In this document: piece by piece, positions 25,336 through 34,721 of the stretch
Layout: each line of letters opens with the position of its first letter
Position numbering within the stretch: position 1 is the first letter of the stretch
Assembly: GCF_026410285.1 (NCBI RefSeq)
Contig: NZ_JAPMLP010000006.1
Location: 1-64,000, forward strand
Length of the DNA stretch: 64,000 bases
DNA from: Sulfitobacter sp. F26169L
GTDB taxonomy: Bacteria; Pseudomonadota; Alphaproteobacteria; Rhodobacterales; Rhodobacteraceae
Reading direction: 5' to 3'
Position numbers and translations under genes: made by a program
Notes under the pieces: generated by a model
The model's input: only the letters and a program-made list of their open reading frames with translations
What the model was told of the DNA's origin: nothing
The model's database searches: none

Positions 25336-28300
25336 TCAATGCGCGCGCGGCGTTTCGATTTCTGCAAGGATCAGATCAAGGGTCGTGATGATCATATCGG
25401 CATCTTCTGCCTCAACAGTCAGGGGCGGGCGGATTTTCAGAATGTTGTCTTTCGGCCCCTCACTGCCGATCAGGATACGGTGATCGCGCATCCGGTTTTT
25501 GACATAGGCGCAAATCTGGGTGGCTTCGCTTCCGTCAGGGTTCACCAACTCCAGCCCCAGAAAAAGGCCCATGCCACGCACGTCACCGACACAGGTGTAT
25601 TTCCGCTCCAGCGTTTGCAGCCCCTTCAACAGATGCCCCCCCACAACGCGTGCATTATCCTGAAGGTTTTCATCATCCACTATCTGCAAAACTTCGTGCC
25701 CAATCCGACAAGACAGGGTCGATCCGCCAAAGGTTGAAAAGAACTCGATCCCGTTGTCGAAACTGTCCGCGATTTCGCGGGTGGTGACCAGCACACCCAA
25801 CGGATGACCGTTGCCAATGGGTTTGCCCATGACCACAATATCCGGCAGCGCGCCCTGATGCTCGAACCCGAAATAATAATCCCCCAGACGGCCAAGACCC
25901 GTCTGCACTTCATCCGCTATGCAAACACCACCTGCCGCGCGGATCTTTTCATAAACCGCTGGCAGATACCCTTTGGGCGGAATGATCTGGCCCCCGACGG
26001 AGGGGAATGTTTCGGCAATGAACCCGGCCAGTCCATGCCCCTTTTGCGCAAGCGCGGAAATTGCCGGATCGACCAGATCGGCGAACTTTTGGGCGCGCTC
26101 GGGATCATCGCGTCGGTACGAGCCGCGATAGTCATCCGCGACTTCCACCAGCTCAACCCAGTCCGCCTGCCCGACACCCCCCGGTTTGTTGAATTTATAG
26201 GCCGAGATATCGACCGCACCGGTGGTATTGCCGTGATAGCCGTGGTCGGGTGTCACCATACCCTTGGCACCGGTATGCGCACGCGCCAGCCGCAGGGCCA
26301 GTTCGTTTCCTTCGGTACCGGAATTCACGAAAAAGCAGACCTGCAAATGATCAGGCAGCTTTGACAGGACCTTCTGCGCAAACGCCGTCTGTGCGGGATG
26401 CAAATAGCGGGTGTTGGAGTTCATCCGTTTCAGTTGATCCGCCGCAACCGCCTGAATACGCGGGTGCGCGTGGCCGACATGGGGTACGTTGTTGTATGCG
26501 TCCAGATACGGGCGGCCCCATTCATCAAACATATGGTGCTTCCAGCCCCGCACCAGCATCAGCGGATCATTATACGTCAGGCTCAGATTGCCGCCGAAAT
26601 GGTTTTTGCGGCCCTTCAGCACCTCGGCCTTATCGGTGGGGGCATAGTGTACTTTGTCGTCAGGCAGATTCAGCAGCGCCGCGGGGTTCGGGCAGATCGC
26701 GCGCCACAGATACATCTCGTCAGGTTCACCAACACCGGGCCAGTCTGCTTCGATCCCCTCGGTGGTGAGAGCAAGCTGGAAATGCACATGCGGTGCCCAG
26801 CCTCCGTTCATGCTGGAATCTCCCAAACGGCAGAACGCCTCTCCCTTTTCGATCACTTGCCCGACCTTTAGCCGGTCAAGAAATTCCGGATCAAGGTGAC
26901 CATAAAGCGTGAATAACGGATCACCCGCAGGCGTTTCGTGACGCAGAATGATCACGCCACCGTAATCCAGATGCCCTGCGCGATATTCGGCAACAAAGAC
27001 TTCGCCGCGCAGGGGGGCATACATCGGGGTTCCGGCATGGGTGAACACATCTACAGCCAGATGCACCGTCCGCCTGTCGCTGGCCTTCCACGGTCCGTTG
27101 CGAAAGGCGGGTTCGGCATAAATCAGGCGGGGTTCGTGATAATACCCCAGCCACATCCGGCCATTATCTTCGAATTCTTCCCCGACCCTCGCGGCCTCTT
27201 CCAGTGGCATTTGAAACGGGTCTTGCGGCCAAACCGATTTTTCAACCGAAAGCGATCCCATCGGCGCATTGGAAATGTCACCGCCCATCAACTCGGCAAA
27301 GTTACCGCGCTCCTGCTCCAGCCAAGCGGTGATACGGTCTGCACCATCGACAACGGGCAGGCCACAGGCCGCGCGCAGGCGGGCCTTCAGCAATCCGCCA
27401 TGCAATTCGACACCCTCAAGGAACCGCCATGCAGGCGCTTGGGAAATGGTTACATACGGGTCATCGGGGTTGTCAGCGGCCATCAGGGTGGAGTTGACAA
27501 CACTTACCGCCAGCCGCGCGCGCAACAATGGCCAGATCAAATCGACCTCGGCTGCACTCAGCGGATAGGCCTGATGAAACCCCGCGACCAGCGCGGCAAG
27601 TGCTGCTTCGGGGCGGGGATGGTCCAGCACAATATAGGCGGCTGCAATTGCCAGATCACAGATGCGCGGCGCGGCGCACATATCGCCCAGATCAATCAGG
27701 CCCGACACATGGCGCGTCGCGTCAAGCGTGCCTGACACCATGATGTTGTAATCATTTGCATCATTGTGGATGGCTTGTTTGGGAAAGGCGTCCAGTGCGG
27801 GTTTCAACTGCGCAAAATCAGCATGTATCGTTTCAATCAACTGCCGTCGCGCCGGATCGGTAATGCAATGCATTTCGTCCCCGATCCAGTCCGCGCGCGT
27901 CAGATCCCATTTGAAATCCCGTGACAGCCCTGCGTGGTTAAAATCTGCCAATGCCTTGGCCGACCCGCCCAAAACCTGCCCGACTTCATGGATTAGCGCA
28001 TCACCTTTTGGATGGGAAATTGCATAACACTGTCCGGGCAGGCGGTTGAGCAGCCAGACCAGACGTTCCGCACCGTTTTCATCGACAACTGTTACCAGCG
28101 GCCGATCATCCGATGTACGGATCACGCGGGGGCAGGGAAGATCCGGCGCGCGCTTGGTGATATGCTCGAACGCTTTCACCTGCATATCGACCAGCCATAC
28201 CTCGCAGTCCCGCCGCATAACTTTCAGGATGTACCCTTCACCATCTGGCGTAATCGCAAGGAAGTTGAGATCGTATTCGCCGTCCAGCCGCGTCAGCGTT

Positions 28301-28377
28301 GCATCAATACCCCAATACCTGCCAAGAGCGGCCTGCCAGTGTTCAAGCTGCTGCTTCCTGATGTCGGTGTTATCCAT
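25336..28377 (-). CDS. Three-domain fusion: APH-type kinase, M23 peptidase-like domain, class III aminotransferase
   Basis: 1013 residues. Domain 1 (about 20-330) is an aminoglycoside/hydroxylysine-kinase fold with HNDANDYN (H204, D206, N211) and metal DLGD (D229). Domain 2 (about 430-545) is M23/lysostaphin-like with all zinc ligands: H439xxxD443, YGHL (H494) and HVH (530-532). Domain 3 (about 590-1010) is a class III PLP enzyme with ADEVQTGLGR (D822) and GKPIGNGHPLG (K852), closest by eye to AGXT2L phospho-lyases. In animals hydroxylysine kinase and phosphohydroxylysine phospho-lyase are consecutive, so a phosphorylate-then-eliminate route is plausible. No signal peptide, so the M23 part is probably structural or acts in the cytoplasm. 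Confidence 0.88.
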   Translation of the reverse strand: MDNTDIRKQQLEHWQAALGRYWGIDATLTRLDGEYDLNFLAITPDGEGYILKVMRRDCEVWLVDMQVKAFEHITKRAPDLPCPRVIRTSDDRPLVTVVDENGAERLVWLLNRLPGQCYAISHPKGDALIHEVGQVLGGSAKALADFNHAGLSRDFKWDLTRADWIGDEMHCITDPARRQLIETIHADFAQLKPALDAFPKQAIHNDANDYNIMVSGTLDATRHVSGLIDLGDMCAAPRICDLAIAAAYIVLDHPRPEAALAALVAGFHQAYPLSAAEVDLIWPLLRARLAVSVVNSTLMAADNPDDPYVTISQAPAWRFLEGVELHGGLLKARLRAACGLPVVDGADRITAWLEQERGNFAELMGGDISNAPMGSLSVEKSVWPQDPFQMPLEEAARVGEEFEDNGRMWLGYYHEPRLIYAEPAFRNGPWKASDRRTVHLAVDVFTHAGTPMYAPLRGEVFVAEYRAGHLDYGGVIILRHETPAGDPLFTLYGHLDPEFLDRLKVGQVIEKGEAFCRLGDSSMNGGWAPHVHFQLALTTEGIEADWPGVGEPDEMYLWRAICPNPAALLNLPDDKVHYAPTDKAEVLKGRKNHFGGNLSLTYNDPLMLVRGWKHHMFDEWGRPYLDAYNNVPHVGHAHPRIQAVAADQLKRMNSNTRYLHPAQTAFAQKVLSKLPDHLQVCFFVNSGTEGNELALRLARAHTGAKGMVTPDHGYHGNTTGAVDISAYKFNKPGGVGQADWVELVEVADDYRGSYRRDDPERAQKFADLVDPAISALAQKGHGLAGFIAETFPSVGGQIIPPKGYLPAVYEKIRAAGGVCIADEVQTGLGRLGDYYFGFEHQGALPDIVVMGKPIGNGHPLGVLVTTREIADSFDNGIEFFSTFGGSTLSCRIGHEVLQIVDDENLQDNARVVGGHLLKGLQTLERKYTCVGDVRGMGLFLGLELVNPDGSEATQICAYVKNRMRDHRILIGSEGPKDNILKIRPPLTVEAEDADMIITTLDLILAEIETPRAH

Positions 28378-28495
28378 GCTCGCTCACTGCCCTGTTTGAT
28401 CCACGGCATTGTGATGATCCCCCCGCATTGTAGTGTCAAGAAACTAAGCCGCTGCGCCGCTGTTACGGTCATCCTGCGCAAATATTTGGCTTTGT

Positions 28496-28509
28496 TTGAT
28501 CTAGCGCAA
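28496..28509 (+). promoter_or_regulatory. FNR/FnrL-type box upstream of hemN
   Basis: TTGATCTAGCGCAA matches the alphaproteobacterial FnrL pattern TTGAT-N4-ATCAA with the usual degenerate right half. Centred about 42 bases before the hemN ATG. Anaerobic activation of hemN by FnrL is established in Rhodobacter. Confidence 0.7.
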
Positions 28510-28544
28510 CATATGGATGGGGCGCTGTCTGCTATGGCCACGGT

Positions 28545-29900
28545 ATGGAAAATCTTGATCAGCTCAGTCGCTTTGGTTTGTTGAACGCGCAGGTGCCGCG
28601 TTACACAAGCTATCCCACCGCTCCCGTCTTCTCGAACAGTGTCGGGCAGGCCTTCCAGACGGAAGCGCTCGGCGCGCTCGACCCCGCGGTGCCGGTTTCG
28701 CTTTATGTGCATATTCCGTTCTGTGAACGTCTGTGCTGGTTCTGCGCGTGTCGCACACAGGGCACCCGCACGCTCAGCCCTGTCGAACAATATCTGGAGT
28801 CCGTCAAGCGCGAACTTGTGCAGCTTTCGCAGGTCATCCCGAAGGGCCTGAAAATAGGCAAACTGCATTGGGGTGGCGGCACACCGACAATCCTGCCCCC
28901 TGTTCTGATTCACGAGCTTGCACAGGCGATCAAGGCTGTCGTCCCCCCCGCCAGTGATTTCGAATTCTCGGTCGAGATTGACCCGACGATGGTGGACGAT
29001 GCAAAAATCGCCGCACTTGCGAGCGAGGGGATGAACCGCGCCAGCATCGGTATTCAGGATTTCTCGCCCAAGGTTCAGGCCGCAATCGGGCGCGAACAAC
29101 CCTACGATTTGACCGCAAAATGTGTGCAATCCCTTCGCGATGCCGGCATCGCATCCCTAAATGCCGATCTGGTTTATGGCCTGCCGCATCAAAATGAACA
29201 GGCAATCATCGAGACTGTTAAAAAGGTGCTGACCCTGAACCCCGACCGCCTTGCCCTGTTCGGGTATGCCCATGTGCCACATATGGCAAAACGCCAGAAA
29301 CTGATAGACGAAACCGTTTTGCCGGATGCGGTTGAACGCTACACGCTGTCCGTGCGCGCAGCGGAAATGTTCTGCGATGCCGGATATCAGAGCATCGGCA
29401 TCGACCACTTTGCCAAACCGCGGGACAGTCTGGCCCAAGCTGTTAACGAAGGCAGTTTGCGCCGTAACTTTCAGGGCTACACCACAGATACATGCGCGAC
29501 GCTGATCGGTGTGGGCGCGTCATCAATCTCACGTTTTGGCGAAGGTTATGTACAGAACGCTGCCGCAACCGGTGCCTATATGCAGCGGATCGAGGCCGGA
29601 ACACTTGCCGGATACCGGGGCCACCGCCTGAGCGAAGAAGACAAGCTGCGTGCGCGCGCCATAGAGATGTTGATGTGTAACTTTGCTATAGATGAAGCCG
29701 AACTGCACAACAGCTTTGGTGATCTGTCGCTGCTGCTGAAGCCGGTTCATCAACAGGTTCTCGATACCTATGAATGTCTGGTGATGCGTGGCGCTGACGG
29801 TATTGAAATCACTCCCGAAGGGCGCGCGTTGACGCGAATTATCGCGCAGCATTATGACGGCTATGTCAACATCGGCGCAATTTATTCCAAGGCGTCTTAG
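28545..29900 (+). CDS. hemN: Oxygen-independent coproporphyrinogen III oxidase
   Basis: 451 residues, full HemN length. Radical SAM enzyme that decarboxylates two propionates of coproporphyrinogen III for haem synthesis without oxygen. N-terminal VPRYTSYPTAP is HemN specific. The cluster motif is C60xxxC64xxC67xC69 (CERLCWFCAC), followed by HWGGGTPT and SIGIQDFSPKVQAAIGR. The C-terminal HemN domain has RNFQGYTTD. Preceded by an FnrL-like site and convergent with an AbrB-family gene. Confidence 0.95.
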   Translation: MENLDQLSRFGLLNAQVPRYTSYPTAPVFSNSVGQAFQTEALGALDPAVPVSLYVHIPFCERLCWFCACRTQGTRTLSPVEQYLESVKRELVQLSQVIPKGLKIGKLHWGGGTPTILPPVLIHELAQAIKAVVPPASDFEFSVEIDPTMVDDAKIAALASEGMNRASIGIQDFSPKVQAAIGREQPYDLTAKCVQSLRDAGIASLNADLVYGLPHQNEQAIIETVKKVLTLNPDRLALFGYAHVPHMAKRQKLIDETVLPDAVERYTLSVRAAEMFCDAGYQSIGIDHFAKPRDSLAQAVNEGSLRRNFQGYTTDTCATLIGVGASSISRFGEGYVQNAAATGAYMQRIEAGTLAGYRGHRLSEEDKLRARAIEMLMCNFAIDEAELHNSFGDLSLLLKPVHQQVLDTYECLVMRGADGIEITPEGRALTRIIAQHYDGYVNIGAIYSKAS

Positions 29901-29914
29901 GCCTTGGGCGCGCG

Positions 29915-30970
29915 CTAGCCGATTTTCCGGCCCACCACGCCCGCGACAAAAACCGTAAACAGGATGCGGAACAGGTGGTGTGCCGTCACCAGCACCGGAC
30001 TCACCCCGAGGCTGAGGGCAACAAGGCTCATCTCCGTTACGCCACCGGGGGCGAAGCTGATCAGCAGCACGGCAAAGGGCATCGCGAGCCAACCGGACAG
30101 CACCAGCGCAAACACCGCCGACATCCCTAACGTGATCGCAACCGATATAATTCCCAGACCCGCCGCAGCGGCAAGTTGCGAGGGTGTAGAACGTGCAAAC
30201 ATTGTGCCAAGGCCTGCGCCCACCACCAGTTGCGCAATGTTCAGCAAGGCCGCAGGTCCGTACAGATCAATAATATTAAACGCCTGCAACCCTGCCGTCA
30301 GCACCATTGGACCTACAAGATGCCCCGCAGGTAGCCGCAGCTTTTCACCAGCAAAGACGCCAACAGGCACCAGCACGGCAATCAGTAGCCAGTCTCGCCA
30401 GCCCGCGGGCGACAGCTCCAGCGTTTCACCGCCAGCGCTGCCTACGGCCTGACCCGTAAAAATGAAAAACAGGGTCGGCACCGAAATGATAACAAGAATA
30501 ATGCGCACAAAATGCTGCACACCCATCTTTTCTACATCACCCCCTGCCCTCTCGCCCAGAATGACCGCTTCGATCAGACCACCCGGCATGGCAGAGAAAA
30601 ACGCCGTTGCTCGGTCATATCGCCCTATGTGGCGAAACACGGCATAATTTGTCCCGTGCGCCAGCGCAACGAACAGCACCATTGCGCCCAGCGTTACCGC
30701 CAGATCAGGTGCTTTCGCCAGAATGTCGGATGTGAACGTCGAGCCGATCATGACTCCAATTACCGCAGTAAAGGATTTGCGCAGCGACAGGGGAAACCAG
30801 ATCCGTTCCGAAGTGCGCGCAAAATAAACCAACGAAAAGGCGGCTGTGCTGATCAGACTGCCCAGCAGGTATGGCAGGGGAATGCCAAAAAACCACGCCA
30901 CAAGCGCACCCGCACCGCCTGTGATGAGGATGATCGCCAGTTGCACGATCTTGAGACGATAGCCGCTCAT
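29915..30970 (-). CDS. AbrB-family (putative ammonia monooxygenase-type) membrane protein
   Basis: 351 residues from ATG 30970. Ten or so hydrophobic helices arranged as two repeats: residues 10-160 (GIPLPYLLGSLISTAAFSL, FFSAMPGGLIEAV) and 190-350 (LPAGHLVGPMVLTAGL, ISFAPGGVTEMSLVALSLG). The repeated PGG(L/V)xE motif is the AbrB duplication mark. Despite the ammonia monooxygenase label in databases this is a permease-like or regulator-like membrane protein of unknown substrate. Divergent from the CoA-transferase gene. Confidence 0.85.
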   Translation of the reverse strand: MSGYRLKIVQLAIILITGGAGALVAWFFGIPLPYLLGSLISTAAFSLVYFARTSERIWFPLSLRKSFTAVIGVMIGSTFTSDILAKAPDLAVTLGAMVLFVALAHGTNYAVFRHIGRYDRATAFFSAMPGGLIEAVILGERAGGDVEKMGVQHFVRIILVIISVPTLFFIFTGQAVGSAGGETLELSPAGWRDWLLIAVLVPVGVFAGEKLRLPAGHLVGPMVLTAGLQAFNIIDLYGPAALLNIAQLVVGAGLGTMFARSTPSQLAAAAGLGIISVAITLGMSAVFALVLSGWLAMPFAVLLISFAPGGVTEMSLVALSLGVSPVLVTAHHLFRILFTVFVAGVVGRKIG

Positions 30971-31251
30971 GACACACGCGTAGCTTTCTCGCCTTCGACT
31001 TTTTTCTGCAGTGGTGTAATGTTCCCCATCTTCCCGACTTCTTTTGTTTGCGCGCAATATCGGCCAATCAGACCCGCTTTAACAGCATGAAATCCCCCTC
31101 CCGAAAGAACCGGCCCGCCACAGCTTCAGCGCGCGACACCTGACGGAGGCTTCCCATTCGGGCACGGCGGTGCAATCATCAAACGCAAAGCGCACCCTTG
31201 TGCAATGCCTGCGCGAGGACCCACTGCTTTTGGCCAGACAGGAGTAACGCC

Positions 31252-33186
31252 ATGTCCGACAAGACCGTATCACCAGAAGCCGCAGCTGCGCTGATATCTG
31301 ACGGCGATGTTGTGACCACTTCGGGCTTTGTCGGCATTGGCGTGCCCGAAACGCTGCTGAAAGAGCTCAGCAAACGTTTTACCGAGACCTCAACACCCCG
31401 CGACCTGACGCTGTTTTTCGCCGCCGGACAGGGTGACGGGAAAGGGCGCGGTCTGGATCATCTTGCCCATGGCGGATTGTTGAAACGTGTTGTCGGCGGC
31501 CATTGGGGGCTGATCCCCAAGGTCGGGCGCATGGCGACAGCAGGAACGATAGAGGCCTACAACCTGCCCCAAGGTGTGATCAGCCAGATGTACCGCGACA
31601 TTGCCGCAGGCAAGCCCGGAACACTAAGCCGTGTCGGATTGGAAACCTTTGTTGATCCGCGCAAGGGCGGCGGCAAGTTGAACGAAATCACTACCGATGA
31701 TCTGGTTCGTCTGATGGACATCGACGGCGAGGAATGTCTGTTTTATAACTCCATCCGCATCGATGTTGCCCTGCTGCGCGGCACGACGGCTGACACCGCA
31801 GGCAACGTAACAATGGAAAACGAAGCACTGACGATTGATAATCTCAGTCAGGCCATGGCGGTCAAAAATTCTGGCGGCGTGGTGATTGTGCAGGTCGAAC
31901 AAGTGGTCGCGCGCGGCTCGCTCAATCCACGCGATGTTGAAATCCCCGGTGTGCTGGTAGATGCAATTGTGATCGCCCAGCCGGAAGATCATTTGCAAAC
32001 TTTTAATACTGCTTTTTCCCCCGCCTTTACCGGGCGCTATCGCACGCCAGAGGAAAGCGCCGGTTCCATGCCATTGGATGCGCGCAAGATCATAGCGCGG
32101 CGGGCAGCGTTTGAATTGCCTGTAAACGGTGTGGTGAACCTCGGCATTGGTATGCCCGAAGGGGTTGCCGCTGTAGCCGGTGAGGAAAAGCTGCTGCAGC
32201 ATCTGACGCTCACCGCCGAGCCGGGGATAATCGGCGGGCAACCTGCCTCTGGTCTTGATTTTGGTGCCGCAGTCAATACCGATGCAGTGATCGCCCAGAA
32301 CCAGCAATTTGATTATTATGATGGCGGCGGGTTGGATATCGCCATTCTGGGTATGGCCGAAGTTGACAGCAACGGTTCTGTCAACGTGTCACGCTTCGGT
32401 CCCCGCCTCTCGGGTGCAGGGGGGTTCATCAACATCAGCCAGAATGCGCGCAAGGTCGTTTTCACCGGCACATTCACTTCGGTGGCTCTGGATGCCCGCA
32501 TTGAACAAGGCACGCTGCGAATCCATAGCGAAGGCCGCGTGCGCAAATTCGTTGAGGCGGTGGAGCATACAACCTTTTTCGGCCCCCGCGCCGCGCGTTT
32601 GCACCAGCCGGTGTTGTTCGTAACCGAACGCTGCGTGTTCCGTCTGCGTACAGACGGTCTGGAGCTGATCGAAATCGCACCCGGTGTTGATCTGGAAAAG
32701 GACATTCTCGCGAACATGGCTTTCCGCCCGATCATCAACGATCTGCCATTGATGGACAGCCGCATTTTTGAGAATGAACCGATGGGCCTGAACGTCGATC
32801 TGCTTGCGCTTGATCTGGAAACCCGCATCGCGCTTGACCCTGTAACAGAGCGTTTGTTCATCAACCTTGAAAAACTGCGCATCCGCAATGCGGGAGATGT
32901 AAGCCGGATTGTAAAGCGGGTTGAAAACATCTGTACGCCCCTCGGCAAAGAGGTTGATGCAATCGTCAACTATGACGGGACCGTCATCTATCCCGAGATC
33001 GAGGAAGTCTATGCAAATGCCGTTCAAAAACTCGAAGACCGGTTTTATAAAAGCACCACACGCTATTCCGCGTCCGCGTTTATGCGTCTTAAGCTGGGCA
33101 AGGTCTTTGCCCGTTCCAAAAACGCCCATATTTTTGAAAGCGAGGCGCAGGCGGAAGGTTACTTGCAAAGCATGCATCCGAGCTGA
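31252..33186 (+). CDS. Fused alpha-beta CoA-transferase (YdiF/PCT-like, family I)
   Basis: 644 residues from ATG 31252 (GGAG seven bases upstream). Two CoA_trans domains in one chain: alpha part about 1-260 (VVTTSGFVGIGVPETLL) and beta part about 280-520 with the catalytic Glu in LTAEPGIIGG near residue 322. The 125-residue C-terminal extension is longer than in E. coli YdiF (531 residues) and has no motif I recognise. Transfers CoA between acetate/propionate and other short acyl-CoAs. Confidence 0.85.
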   Translation: MSDKTVSPEAAAALISDGDVVTTSGFVGIGVPETLLKELSKRFTETSTPRDLTLFFAAGQGDGKGRGLDHLAHGGLLKRVVGGHWGLIPKVGRMATAGTIEAYNLPQGVISQMYRDIAAGKPGTLSRVGLETFVDPRKGGGKLNEITTDDLVRLMDIDGEECLFYNSIRIDVALLRGTTADTAGNVTMENEALTIDNLSQAMAVKNSGGVVIVQVEQVVARGSLNPRDVEIPGVLVDAIVIAQPEDHLQTFNTAFSPAFTGRYRTPEESAGSMPLDARKIIARRAAFELPVNGVVNLGIGMPEGVAAVAGEEKLLQHLTLTAEPGIIGGQPASGLDFGAAVNTDAVIAQNQQFDYYDGGGLDIAILGMAEVDSNGSVNVSRFGPRLSGAGGFINISQNARKVVFTGTFTSVALDARIEQGTLRIHSEGRVRKFVEAVEHTTFFGPRAARLHQPVLFVTERCVFRLRTDGLELIEIAPGVDLEKDILANMAFRPIINDLPLMDSRIFENEPMGLNVDLLALDLETRIALDPVTERLFINLEKLRIRNAGDVSRIVKRVENICTPLGKEVDAIVNYDGTVIYPEIEEVYANAVQKLEDRFYKSTTRYSASAFMRLKLGKVFARSKNAHIFESEAQAEGYLQSMHPS

Positions 33187-33211
33187 GGTCTGGCGTTACA
33201 GCGACGTAAAA

Positions 33212-33898
33212 TTAGTCATTGCCGGCCGCTAAGATGACATCCATCGCAATGTCATGGGGTTGTGGATAGATCGTGGGCAGTTTTGCATTTTGATAGCCTA
33301 CGCCAATCTTGAAAGGCTGCTGCTTCAGGGCCGCAAGAGTGCGGTCGAAATACCCGCCGCCATAACCAAGGCGATAGCGTTCATTATCCCAGCCAACCAA
33401 GGGGGCCAAAGCGATATCCGGCAATAACTGCATCGCATCTGGTGGCGGCACGGGAATGTTCCAATCCCCACGGATCATCTTTGTCTCCGGAGTCCAGCGT
33501 CGAAACACCAGCGGCGCCGCTTTCACCTCGACCAATGGCATTGCGACAACTACGCCAGCGTCGTGCAATCTGGTCATCAAGGAGCGAAGGTCCGGCTCTC
33601 CCTTGATGGGCCAAAACGCGGACAGCACCATTCCCGCAGCACCATCAAAACGGTCTCGTAATAGCTCCTCCACTTGCGCGGCCAACATTGATGAAATCGC
33701 ACCATGCCGGGCCACGCCAAGCGATTTGCGATCTGCCAGAAGTTGTGCGCGCGTTGCCTTGCGCCAGCGCGTAACGTCGCGCCACTGCACAGGATCAACT
33801 GCCAACGGATCGAAATAAGCTGGATCAATCTCGTGCGCGAGGCAGGGCGGTGATGCATAGCTGCCCTTTGGCGTATCTTCCTTATTGTCATCATTCAT
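33212..33898 (-). CDS. 5-formyltetrahydrofolate cyclo-ligase family protein
   Basis: 228 residues from ATG 33898 (AGGGG eight bases upstream). The family signature GYGGGYFDRTLA is at about 195 and the substrate-site WDNERYRLG precedes it; R-K-x-x-L near residue 55 (RKSLGVARHG) is the N-terminal nucleotide element. Converts 5-formyl-THF to methenyl-THF with ATP. It has an N-terminal extension of about 35 residues (ASPPCLAHEIDPAYF), marking a paralogue of the housekeeping enzyme; such paralogues also occur near C1 and betaine catabolism genes. Confidence 0.87.
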   Translation of the reverse strand: MNDDNKEDTPKGSYASPPCLAHEIDPAYFDPLAVDPVQWRDVTRWRKATRAQLLADRKSLGVARHGAISSMLAAQVEELLRDRFDGAAGMVLSAFWPIKGEPDLRSLMTRLHDAGVVVAMPLVEVKAAPLVFRRWTPETKMIRGDWNIPVPPPDAMQLLPDIALAPLVGWDNERYRLGYGGGYFDRTLAALKQQPFKIGVGYQNAKLPTIYPQPHDIAMDVILAAGND

Positions 33899-34052
33899 CA
33901 GATCAGCCCCTGTCCCATTAACTAAGGTCTGGTGACAATCTTGCAAACGTTTCGAACAAAGCTCAAGATTCCAAGATGAAAGTACCCCTCTTTACCTCTC
34001 TCGCTGTGCGATAGCGGGCCAATGAGACACCTGTAGTGGATGTCTTTACAGC

Positions 34053-34070
34053 ATACCAACCATATGGTAT
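34053..34070. promoter_or_regulatory. Candidate TetR operator
   Basis: ATACCA-ACCATA-TGGTAT inverted repeat ends ten bases before the ATG of the TetR gene at 34080. The position over the probable -10/start region fits autorepression. Confidence 0.5.
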
Positions 34071-34079
34071 GATTCAGAC

Positions 34080-34709
34080 ATGTCAAGACCGACCAAACAA
34101 TCACCAGAACGCGGCAGCGCCCGCACGCGCCTGCTGGAAGCGGCCCGCGATACCATCCGGCAGAAGGGGTTTACCGCCACTTCGGTTGATGATCTGTGTG
34201 ATGCTGCGCAGGTCACTAAGGGTGCGTTTTTTCACCACTTCAAAACGAAACAGGCGCTAGGCGTGGCTGCCGCACAGCACTGGGCCGAAACAACCGGCGC
34301 GTTTTTTGCTGACGCGCCTTACCACACGCCCGATGATCCGCTTGATCGTGTGCTGGCCTATCTTGCCTTCCGCAGGGAAATCATTGCCGGTGAAACCGCT
34401 GAATTCACCTGCCTTGTCGGGACCATGACGCAAGAAGTTCACAACACCTCACCCGATATTACCAGCGCCTGCGCCGACAGCATCTTTGGCCATGCCGCGA
34501 CCCTAGAACCCGATATTGCCGCCGCAATAGTGGCCCATGATATCCGCGGCGACTGGACCGCCGAAAGCCTCGCGCGGCACATGCAGGCTGTTATTCAGGG
34601 CGGCTTTATTCTGGCGAAAGCATCGGGCAACCCCGAAATGGCGCGCGAAAGCATTGATCATTTGATCCGCTATGTGCGTCAGCTTTTCAACATTGGCGAA
34701 ACGCCCTGA
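34080..34709 (+). CDS. TetR/AcrR-family transcriptional regulator
   Basis: 209 residues. N-terminal HTH at 18-62 (ARTRLLEAARDTIRQKGF, SVDDLCDAAQVTKGAFFHHF, KTKQALG), then a helical ligand domain with ETAEFTCLVGTMTQEVHNTSP, a feature of the TetR_C_11/AcrR-like groups. No SD precedes the ATG; translation may be leaderless, as the operator candidate lies only ten bases away. Likely regulates itself and the following VOC genes, which start 12 bases downstream. Confidence 0.88.
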   Translation: MSRPTKQSPERGSARTRLLEAARDTIRQKGFTATSVDDLCDAAQVTKGAFFHHFKTKQALGVAAAQHWAETTGAFFADAPYHTPDDPLDRVLAYLAFRREIIAGETAEFTCLVGTMTQEVHNTSPDITSACADSIFGHAATLEPDIAAAIVAHDIRGDWTAESLARHMQAVIQGGFILAKASGNPEMARESIDHLIRYVRQLFNIGETP

Positions 34710-34721
34710 CCGAAGGAACCT

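Noticed and set aside
31210-31250. Repeated GTGCAAT upstream of the CoA-transferase as a regulator site
   Set aside because: Only 7 bases repeated with irregular spacing and no dyad symmetry.
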